64,000 nucleotides of DNA from positions 1-64,000 of the forward strand of contig NZ_MAEW01000001.1 of assembly GCF_002013375.1 (NCBI RefSeq), read 5' to 3'. The notes under the pieces are model-generated. The model was not told the DNA's origin. It saw only the letters and a program-made list of their open reading frames with translations, and did no database searches. This document shows positions 57,757-64,000 of the stretch, piece by piece (within the stretch, counting starts at the first letter, position 1; each line of letters opens with the position of its first letter). Both the position numbers and the translations under genes were made by a program. This DNA comes from Mycobacterium sp. D16Q13 (lineage in GTDB: Bacteria; Actinomycetota; Actinomycetes; Mycobacteriales; Mycobacteriaceae).

Positions 57757-59259
57757 TTAACCCGAATCGGTTTGGCTCTCCACCTCATTTTCCCAGGTCC
57801 GCGCGTTTCGCAGCCGCTGCAAGGTGCGCTCGGAGCCCAGTAGTTCCATTGATTCGAACAGTGGCGGGCTCACCGTCGCTCCGGTGACCGCGACGCGCAG
57901 TGGCCCGAATGCCTTCCGGGGTTTGAGTTCGAGCCCCTCAATGAGCGCGCCTTTGAGCGCCTCCTCGATGGCCGGTGTAGTCCATGCGTCGACGGACTCC
58001 AGCGCACCTATCGCCGCATCCAGCACCGGCAGCGCGGCCTCCCCCAATTCCTTGCGGGCCGATCCCGGGTCGATGGCGTACACATCGTCGTTGAGGAACT
58101 TCAGCAGGCCCCAGGCATCGCCCAGCACCACGACCCGCGTCTGCACCAGGTCCGCCGCCACCGCGAAGGCGCTGTCGTCGAGCCCGAGCTCGTACCCGTG
58201 CCCGGCGAAGAAAGTCCGCAGCCGCGCCACGAACTCCTCCGGGGCCAGCAGCCGGATCTGCTCGGCATTGATGGCGTCGGCCTTCTTCTGGTCGAACCGC
58301 GCCGGATTCGAGTTGACGTCGGCCACATCGAACGCGGCGACCATTTCCTGCAGGCTGAAGATGTCGTGATCGTCGGCGATCGACCATCCCAGCAGCGCAA
58401 GGTAATTCAGCAGCCCCTCGGGGATGAATCCCCGGTCGCGATGCAGGAACAGATTGGACTGCGGATCGCGCTTGGACAGCTTCTTGGTGCCCTCTCCGAG
58501 CACCGACGGCAGATGGGCGAACATGGGTATCGAATCGGCCACCCCCACCCGGATCATGGCTTCGTATAGGGCGATCTGGCGCGGCGTCGACGGCAAGAGA
58601 TCCTCGCCGCGCAACACATGGGTGATCTTCATCAGCGCGTCGTCGACGGGGTTCACCAACGTGTACAACGGATCTCCGTTGGCGCGGGTCAGTGCGAAAT
58701 CGGGCACGACTCCCGCCGCGAAGGTGGTCTCCCCCCGCACCAGGTCGTTCCAGGTGATGTCGTGATCGGGCATCCGCAGACGGACAACAGGGCTACGCCC
58801 CTCGGCACGAAATGCGGCGAGCTGCTCATCAGTGAGGTCGCGGTCGTAGTTGTCGTACCCCAGTTTGGGGTTGCGCCCCGCGGCGAGGTGACGCGCCTCC
58901 ACCTCTTCCGGCGTGGAGAACGCTTCGTAGGCATCCCCCGACTCAAGCAGCTTGCGCACCACGTCAAGGTGCAGCTCCTTGCGCTGCGACTGCCGATAGG
59001 GCACATACGGCCCGCCAACCTCGGGCCCCTCGTCCCAATCCAGGCCCAGCCAGCGCAACGCGTCCAGCAGCGCCAGGTAGCTCTCCTCGCTGTCGCGGCC
59101 GGCATCGGTGTCCTCGATGCGGAAGACGAAGTCGCCTCCGCAGTGTCGCGCGTACGCCCAGTTGAACAACGCGGTCCGAATCAACCCGACATGCGGAGTG
59201 CCCGTCGGCGACGGACAGAAACGAACCCGGACCTTGTCAGATCCAGTGGTGTCACTCAT
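57757..59259 (-). CDS. gltX: glutamyl-tRNA synthetase
   Basis: Charges tRNA-Glu (and tRNA-Gln for later amidation in mycobacteria), 500 aa. Class I marks are [18 protein letters not shown] and [10 protein letters not shown]. It is next to the two tRNA genes it can charge. FAH gene ends 2 nt upstream, so they share a transcript. Confidence 0.97.
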   Translation of the reverse strand: MSDTTGSDKVRVRFCPSPTGTPHVGLIRTALFNWAYARHCGGDFVFRIEDTDAGRDSEESYLALLDALRWLGLDWDEGPEVGGPYVPYRQSQRKELHLDVVRKLLESGDAYEAFSTPEEVEARHLAAGRNPKLGYDNYDRDLTDEQLAAFRAEGRSPVVRLRMPDHDITWNDLVRGETTFAAGVVPDFALTRANGDPLYTLVNPVDDALMKITHVLRGEDLLPSTPRQIALYEAMIRVGVADSIPMFAHLPSVLGEGTKKLSKRDPQSNLFLHRDRGFIPEGLLNYLALLGWSIADDHDIFSLQEMVAAFDVADVNSNPARFDQKKADAINAEQIRLLAPEEFVARLRTFFAGHGYELGLDDSAFAVAADLVQTRVVVLGDAWGLLKFLNDDVYAIDPGSARKELGEAALPVLDAAIGALESVDAWTTPAIEEALKGALIEGLELKPRKAFGPLRVAVTGATVSPPLFESMELLGSERTLQRLRNARTWENEVESQTDSG

Positions 59260-59261
59260 TG

Positions 59262-60038
59262 TTACTTCGCCTTCCGCACAACAGGATTGGACAACGTGCC
59301 GATTCCTTCGATGGTGACACTGACGGTATCGCCGTCGACGATGGGTCCGACACCCTCGGGTGTCCCGGTAAGAATCACGTCACCCGGCAGCAGGGTCATG
59401 ACAGCGGACACCCACTCAACGATCGCTCCGACATCGTGCAACAGCAACGCGGTGCTGCTGCTCTGCCTGACTTCGCCATTGACCTCGGTGCGGATGGCCA
59501 GGTCCGAGGGATCCAGGTCGGTGACGATCCACGGCCCCAGTGGGCAGAACGTGTCGTGCCCCTTGGCGCGGGTCCACTGGCCGTCGGCACGCTGGTGATC
59601 ACGCGCCGACACGTCGTTGCCGATCGTGTATCCCAGGATGACCTCGGCGGCACGGGAGGCGGGGACGTCCTTGCACGGCCGGCCGATCACAATGGCCAAC
59701 TCGCCCTCGTGGTGTACCTCGGATGCGCTGGGCGGCAACTGGATCGGGAGGCCCGGGCCGATGATCGAGGTGTTGGGCTTGATGAAGATCACCGGCGACT
59801 CCGGCGGGGCACCGCCCATTTCCGCGGCGTGGGCTGCGTAGTTCTTGCCCATGGCCACAACCTTGCTCGCCAGGATCGGCGCCAGCAGCCTGACATCGGC
59901 GAGTGGCCACTGCCGCCCCGTGAAGGTGGGCGTCCCAAAGGGATGCTCGGCGATCTCACGGGCGGTCTCGGAGCCGTCTTCTCCCTCGATACTGACGAAG
60001 GCGACACCGTCTGGGCTGGCAATACGTCCTAGGCGCAT
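59262..60038 (-). CDS. fumarylacetoacetate hydrolase family protein
   Basis: 258 aa. FAH fold with metal ligands in [17 protein letters not shown] and [23 protein letters not shown] and [13 protein letters not shown]. Family members are isomerases, decarboxylases or acylpyruvate hydrolases. TAGGCT lies 7 nt before ATG, inside the 3' end of the TetR gene. Like Rv2993c. Confidence 0.9.
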   Translation of the reverse strand: MRLGRIASPDGVAFVSIEGEDGSETAREIAEHPFGTPTFTGRQWPLADVRLLAPILASKVVAMGKNYAAHAAEMGGAPPESPVIFIKPNTSIIGPGLPIQLPPSASEVHHEGELAIVIGRPCKDVPASRAAEVILGYTIGNDVSARDHQRADGQWTRAKGHDTFCPLGPWIVTDLDPSDLAIRTEVNGEVRQSSSTALLLHDVGAIVEWVSAVMTLLPGDVILTGTPEGVGPIVDGDTVSVTIEGIGTLSNPVVRKAK

Positions 60039-60048
60039 TCATATGAGC

Positions 60049-60708
60049 CTAGTTGCCGGGCTTTGTGGCTTCCTCGGCGTCCTCGCGTTGGTCCTCCCGG
60101 ATGTTGGCGCGAGTGACCAACGCCACCAGGAAATCCTCCAACCGGTTATGGGTGATGTCGAGCTCGCCGCGAAACCAGCTGGTGACCAAGTCCAGCCCGC
60201 CGGACACCAGCGTGAACGTGGCAAGGTCCAGATCGGGGTCCAGCGCATCATCGGCGGGGAGCAGCACGCGCCCCTGATCGGCCATCACCTGGGCCAGGGT
60301 CTTGACCAGATCGCGGCGGCGCGCGGCCAGCCCTTCGGTGGCCTGCGATTCGACCAGAAGCCTGCCCCGGCGTGGGTCGGCGGTCAGGAACCGCAAGCCA
60401 CTGCCGACGGCCGCACGCGTGCGCACCACCGGATCGGTGGACGTCGAACTCTTCGCGATGGCCTCGATAATGGCGGCCGAGCCCGCGAGCATCTGTTCGT
60501 CCAGCATCGCGAGTACCAACTCGTCGGTGCTGCGGAAGCTCTCGTAGAAGTACCGATCGTTGAGCCGGGCCTCGGCGCATACGCCGCGCACCGTCAGTCC
60601 CTTCACGCCGCTACCCGCGACCAGGTCCAGTGCGGCATCCAGAAGCGCCGCGCGTCGTCGTGCGCGTCGTTCACCGGATGTTGCACCGCCATAGGTCCGG
60701 GATGGCAT
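60049..60708 (-). CDS. TetR-family regulator
   Basis: 219 aa. HTH region ALLDAALDLVAGSGVKGLTVRGVCAEARLNDRYFYESFRSTDELVLAML. Divergent from the MpaB-family gene with two palindromic sites between, so it likely controls that gene and itself. Confidence 0.9.
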   Translation of the reverse strand: MPSRTYGGATSGERRARRRAALLDAALDLVAGSGVKGLTVRGVCAEARLNDRYFYESFRSTDELVLAMLDEQMLAGSAAIIEAIAKSSTSTDPVVRTRAAVGSGLRFLTADPRRGRLLVESQATEGLAARRRDLVKTLAQVMADQGRVLLPADDALDPDLDLATFTLVSGGLDLVTSWFRGELDITHNRLEDFLVALVTRANIREDQREDAEEATKPGN

Positions 60709-60751
60709 CTGCCGATTGTCGCACTGCGGTCCTTGACCTCACGGGATTTTC

Positions 60752-60789
60752 TGGTGATGATTCTCACCAGATGGTGAATCGTGTCACCA
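60752..60789. promoter_or_regulatory. paired TetR operator
   Basis: Two copies of TGGTGA-N6-TCACCA at 60752-60769 and 60772-60789, centres 20 bp apart, about two helical turns. They lie between the TetR gene and the MpaB-family gene. Confidence 0.8.
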
Positions 60790-60822
60790 GATGGCCCATT
60801 CAACGAGGAAAGGACCTCATCC

Positions 60823-62040
60823 ATGGCTTCGAGCTGGCAGAAGCTCCCTAACCCGCCGCAGCTTCGCGAGTTCCCGTTCAACGTGTTCACTCGCTTCCTG
60901 GCCGGACGGGATATCCGCGCGACCGCCGAGCAGCGAGAAGCCTTCCGCCAGTACGCGCATGTCGGCGACCCGCTCGCTGACGCAGTGGTCGCGATGTTCG
61001 CGCGGTTCCCGGCAGGTCAGGGTCGCCGGATGTTCGAGATGGCCCTGGAGTCCGGCATCGAATCGGTCGACAATCCCCCCGAGGAACTCGTTGCATTCTT
61101 CGCACAGGTCGATGCCCGGCCATATTGGCTCGACGAGGCGAAGCTTGAGCTGGCGGCGCGGGTCAGCATGCGCACCGGAGTCGTCGGCCTGGGCCTGGCG
61201 CTGCCCGGCCTTGCCCTTACCGGGGGCTACCTCTCATCCCGTGCCGATAAACCCCTGGTCGGTACCGGCAACCTGAATCTGCAAGCCGCGGCTCCCCGTC
61301 GGCTGCACGAGACGGCGCAATGGCTCATCGACGTCACCTCTCCCGGTGGACTCGAGCGATTCGCCACCGGTTTCAAGGGAGTTTCTCGCGTCCGTCTGAT
61401 GCATGCGCTGGTTCGTGGCGCCATGAACCGGCGCGATGACTGGGACTACGAGAACTGGGACACCCCGATCAACCAGATTCAGTTGGCGGGAACGCTGATG
61501 CTCTTCTCACTGGCCAACCTGGCGGGATGTCAGGCCATGGGCATGAGCTTCTCCGACGCAGAGCGCGAGGCAGTTTTCCATTTCTGGCGATATGTGGGAC
61601 AGCTCATGGGAATTCACCCCGAACTTGTACCCACCAGCGAGGAGGACACCTGGCGGTTGTTCTGGCTGGAGGCCGATACCGAGTTCTTGCCCGACGAGGA
61701 TTCGTACTCCCTGACGCAGGCGCTACACGCGTCCACACAGGACGAGCCGGCGTTCATGCGGCTTTCCCGTGCGTACCTGTCGTCCTACAGCCGCCTCATC
61801 CTCGGGAAGACGCATGCCGATCACTTGGGGCTTATCGACAGCAAGTCCATGCAGGCTGCGGTCCTCGGGACCTCGGTGGTCAACTGGTTCTTCGAGCGCC
61901 GCAATGTGCTGCCCGGCATGACTCGTATCAGTGAGGAATTCGGTCACTTTGCGCGACGTCAGATCGTCTCGCGCGGCATGGCGCAGACCGGTGGCGATCG
62001 CACGTACCGGCAGCACGACAAGCTCGCGACCGCCAGTTAG
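60823..62040 (+). CDS. MpaB-family (DUF2236) oxygenase-like protein
   Basis: 405 aa of the latex-clearing-protein/MpaB group. N-terminal FNVFTRFLAGRDIRAT, then a middle GFKGVSRVRLMHALVRGAM helix with the conserved His, NQIQLAGTLMLFSLANLAG and HFWRYVGQLMGIHPEL. The family binds heme and oxidises lipids or isoprenoids; substrate unknown. ATG 60823 has AAAGGA upstream; a frame from 60781 begins inside the operator. Confidence 0.88.
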   Translation: MASSWQKLPNPPQLREFPFNVFTRFLAGRDIRATAEQREAFRQYAHVGDPLADAVVAMFARFPAGQGRRMFEMALESGIESVDNPPEELVAFFAQVDARPYWLDEAKLELAARVSMRTGVVGLGLALPGLALTGGYLSSRADKPLVGTGNLNLQAAAPRRLHETAQWLIDVTSPGGLERFATGFKGVSRVRLMHALVRGAMNRRDDWDYENWDTPINQIQLAGTLMLFSLANLAGCQAMGMSFSDAEREAVFHFWRYVGQLMGIHPELVPTSEEDTWRLFWLEADTEFLPDEDSYSLTQALHASTQDEPAFMRLSRAYLSSYSRLILGKTHADHLGLIDSKSMQAAVLGTSVVNWFFERRNVLPGMTRISEEFGHFARRQIVSRGMAQTGGDRTYRQHDKLATAS

Positions 62041-62044
62041 GCAA

Positions 62045-62081
62045 TCTCATATATTGAGACAATAGTTCAACAATTTGAGAT
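62045..62081 (+). promoter_or_regulatory. operator-like region before the MFS gene
   Basis: TCTCA-N5-TGAGA palindrome (62045-62059), then TTGAGAC (62054) and TTGAGAT (62075) 21 bp apart. The half-sites resemble those before the islet B lipase and TetR genes. Confidence 0.55.
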
Positions 62082-62093
62082 GGATGTGGAACC

Positions 62094-63296
62094 ATGACAG
62101 TCATGGTTCGTGTCGATGAGGTTGGTACAACACGCCGTTGGGCGATGCTGGCCATTGCCCTGGGGTCCACGGCGGGTGCGAATGTCTTCATCAACGGCGT
62201 GGCATTCCTCATACCGGCCCTGCATACCGAGCGCGGTCTCGACCTCGCCAACGCAGGGCTGCTATCGGCGATGCCCAGTTTCGGGATGGTGCTGACCCTC
62301 ATCGCGTGGGGTGCGCTCATCGACAGGTTCGGCGAACGGATCGCGTTGGTGAGCGGTCTGGCGCTCACGGCCCTGGCCGCATTCGCGGCGGCCGAGGCAC
62401 CGTCGCTGGTGATCACCGGCGTCTTCCTGCTGTTGGGAGGAGCCGCTGCCGCGGCATGCAACTCGGCCAGCGGACGCGTGGTGGTGGGGTGGTTCCCGCC
62501 GAACCAGCGAGGCACGGTGATGGGCATCCGCCAGATGGCCCAACCACTGGGGGTTGCCCTGGGCGCCCTGGTCATTCCCCGTATTGCCGAAGGCCACGGC
62601 GTGGCAACGGCATTGATCTTCCCGGCGGTCGTATGCGCGGTGTCCTCGGCGGTGTGCCTGGTGGGCATCATCGACCCGCCCCGCCCTCCTCGCGCAGAGG
62701 CGCCCGAGGAGCACCTGGCCAACCCCTATCGCGGATCACGGGTGCTGTGGCTCATCCACGGCGTGTCGGTACTGCTGGTGGTGCCGCAGGTGGTGGTGTG
62801 GACATTCACGCTGGTGTGGCTGGTGACCGATAGAGGCTGGAGCATTGGGGCCGCCAGCATCATGGTCACCGTCGCACAGGTCGTCGGCGCGCTCGGCCGG
62901 GTCGCAGCCGGAATGTGGTCCGACCGTTGGGGTTCGCGCATGCGGCCGATCCGTCTCATTGCCCTCGCCGCATCGGCGACCATGGCGTTACTGGCTGTCA
63001 CCAATCAGCTGGACTGGTCGATCAGCGTCGTCGTCATGCTGGTGGCTTCGGTGATCACCGTGTCGGATAACGGCCTGGCCTACACGTCGATCGCGGAGAT
63101 CGCCGGACCGTTCTGGAGTGGCCGGGCCCTAGGCGCGCAGAACACCGGTCAGCTGCTGGCCGCCGCGGTGTCACCGCCGGTGTTCGGGGCGATCGCCACA
63201 GCAGCGGGATTCTCTGCGGCGTTCGCCGTGTGCGCGCTGTTCCCGCTGGCGGCAGTCGGTTTGGTGCCGGTGAAGCTGGAGAAACCCGCCCAATAA
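62094..63296 (+). CDS. MFS transporter
   Basis: 400 aa with 12 hydrophobic segments. Early motif GALIDRFGERIALVSG is the usual loop 2-3 signature (GxxxDRxGxR), and RQMAQPLGVALGALVIPRI follows. Position before leuB matches Rv2994. Substrate unknown; drug or metabolite export is possible. Confidence 0.9.
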   Translation: MTVMVRVDEVGTTRRWAMLAIALGSTAGANVFINGVAFLIPALHTERGLDLANAGLLSAMPSFGMVLTLIAWGALIDRFGERIALVSGLALTALAAFAAAEAPSLVITGVFLLLGGAAAAACNSASGRVVVGWFPPNQRGTVMGIRQMAQPLGVALGALVIPRIAEGHGVATALIFPAVVCAVSSAVCLVGIIDPPRPPRAEAPEEHLANPYRGSRVLWLIHGVSVLLVVPQVVVWTFTLVWLVTDRGWSIGAASIMVTVAQVVGALGRVAAGMWSDRWGSRMRPIRLIALAASATMALLAVTNQLDWSISVVVMLVASVITVSDNGLAYTSIAEIAGPFWSGRALGAQNTGQLLAAAVSPPVFGAIATAAGFSAAFAVCALFPLAAVGLVPVKLEKPAQ

Positions 63297-63303
63297 CGCC
63301 GAA

Positions 63304-63351
63304 TGCGAGCCTGACGCGACTTTCCGGCCGGATTTCCGCGTGAAGCTCGCA
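63304..63351. terminator. bidirectional hairpin between MFS gene and leuB
   Basis: Imperfect palindrome with 24-nt arms meeting at CCGGCCGG (18 of 24 pairs), ends TGCGAGC and GCTCGCA. It fills the gap between two convergent genes. Confidence 0.65.
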
Positions 63352-63362
63352 CTCGATCAGGA

Positions 63363-64000
63363 CTACAGGAAGCTGGCGATCCGATCACCAGTGGCCGAGG
63401 TGGACAGCTTCTCCGCGCCCCGGGTGGCCAGGTGCTGTTCGACCGCCTTCTCCACGCGGGCCGCGGCCTCGGTCTCGCCGAGGTGATCCAGCAGCAGTGA
63501 GACCGACACGACCGCAGCCGTAGGATCGGCGATCCCCTGGCCCGCGATATCGGGCGCACTGCCGTGCACGGGCTCGAACATGGACGGGTTCTTACCCGAC
63601 CCGTCGATGTTTCCGCTTGCGGCCAAGCCGATTCCACCGGTGACCGCGGCCGTCAGATCGGTGATGATGTCACCGAACAGGTTGTCGGTGACGATGACGT
63701 CGAACCGGCCCGGGTCGGTCACCATGTGGATGGTGGCGGCGTCAATATGCTGGTAGGACACCTGCACGTCCGGATGCTCGGCGGCGACCTCGTTGACCGT
63801 CCGCGTCCACAGCGAGCCGGCGTACTTGAGCACATTGTTCTTGTGGACCAGCGTCAGGTTCTTGCTGCGGGCCTCGGCACGCTGGAACGCGTTGCGCACC
63901 ACACGCTCCACCCCGAAGCGGGTGTTGAGGCTGACCTCGGTGGCCACCTCGTGCGGGGTCTCGACCCGGATGGCTCCGCCGTTGCCGGTGTACGGCCCTT
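63363..64000 (-). CDS. leuB: 3-isopropylmalate dehydrogenase (3' part)
   Basis: Third step of leucine synthesis; the gene runs off the right edge, so the start and first ~130 residues are missing. Seen are [14 protein letters not shown], the catalytic Lys in [28 protein letters not shown] and [19 protein letters not shown]. Completes the leuCDB set in this window. Confidence 0.96.
   Translation of the reverse strand, partial: GPYTGNGGAIRVETPHEVATEVSLNTRFGVERVVRNAFQRAEARSKNLTLVHKNNVLKYAGSLWTRTVNEVAAEHPDVQVSYQHIDAATIHMVTDPGRFDVIVTDNLFGDIITDLTAAVTGGIGLAASGNIDGSGKNPSMFEPVHGSAPDIAGQGIADPTAAVVSVSLLLDHLGETEAAARVEKAVEQHLATRGAEKLSTSATGDRIASFL

Overview
The window is chromosomal DNA of a high-GC mycobacterium, most likely of the Mycobacteroides abscessus/chelonae group. 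Gene order follows the M. tuberculosis segments ftsY-smc-acyP, fpg-rnc, coaD-rsmD-pyc-VKOR-lipN, recG, ung-thiL-ddlA-gpsA-fbiD-ppk1-mutT1-hupB-leuD-leuC-ltbR, gltX and leuB (Rv2921c to Rv2995c as I recall it). Lineage-specific blocks interrupt this order. SepIVA, HupB with a lysine-rich tail, LpqH-type lipoprotein, LipN and FbiD (F420) all point to mycobacteria. The species call is inference. No phage, insertion sequence, CRISPR array or rRNA was seen, and no stretch over 300 bases lacks a gene.

Layout. 1-107: leader region of a gene beyond the left edge (probably amt), carrying a four-half-site GlnR operator. 108-9658: ftsY; a type 2 IPP isomerase; a thiol-oxidoreductase operon (secreted DsbE/MPT53, CcdA-like membrane protein, a 37-residue cysteine-rich metallothionein-like peptide, a luciferase-like oxidoreductase); smc, acyP, an OsmC protein and a secreted protein. 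9663-17418: a complete kdp potassium operon in the order (27-aa microprotein)-F-A-B-C-D-E. 17499-22069: mutM, rnc, DUF177 protein, sepIVA, coaD, HdeD-like protein and an LpqH-like lipoprotein. The PDIM lipid locus that separates sepIVA and coaD in M. tuberculosis is absent. 22121-26562: a DUF4253 protein, an AT-richer islet with one MpaB-family oxygenase between direct repeats, a secreted Pro/Gly-rich repeat protein, a Tat-type dienelactone hydrolase and rsmD. 26559-33336: pyc, VKOR, a DsbA-like protein, lipN and an F420-type oxidoreductase. 33337-35680: a second islet (secreted lipase plus TetR regulator) between diverged copies of the oxidoreductase 3' end. 35680-49086: cutinase, HNH nuclease, recG, DhaL/fatty-acid-kinase-like protein, rpmB, enoyl-CoA hydratase, second lipase, ung, thiL, DUF3515 protein, ddlA, a PLP trans-sulfuration enzyme and gpsA. 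49124-64000: fbiD, ppk1, mutT1, hupB, leuDC with divergent ltbR, a PNPOx-like protein, tRNA-Glu, tRNA-Gln, gltX, a FAH-family protein, a TetR/MpaB divergent pair, an MFS transporter and the 3' part of leuB.

The genes work together in several modules: extracytoplasmic disulfide chemistry (DsbE/CcdA and DsbA/VKOR), potassium uptake with its own two-component system, leucine synthesis with its IclR-type regulator, and a scatter of lipid/ester hydrolases and oxygenases with local TetR control.

The most unusual points are two gene islets whose ends duplicate the 3' end of a neighbour; a shared 19-bp box in front of the islet lipase and its TetR gene; a back-to-back leaderless promoter between thiL and the DUF3515 gene; many genes with TAnnnT followed 6-7 nt later by the start codon; two genes that seem to start with CTG inside CTGA overlaps; and two previously easy-to-miss microproteins.
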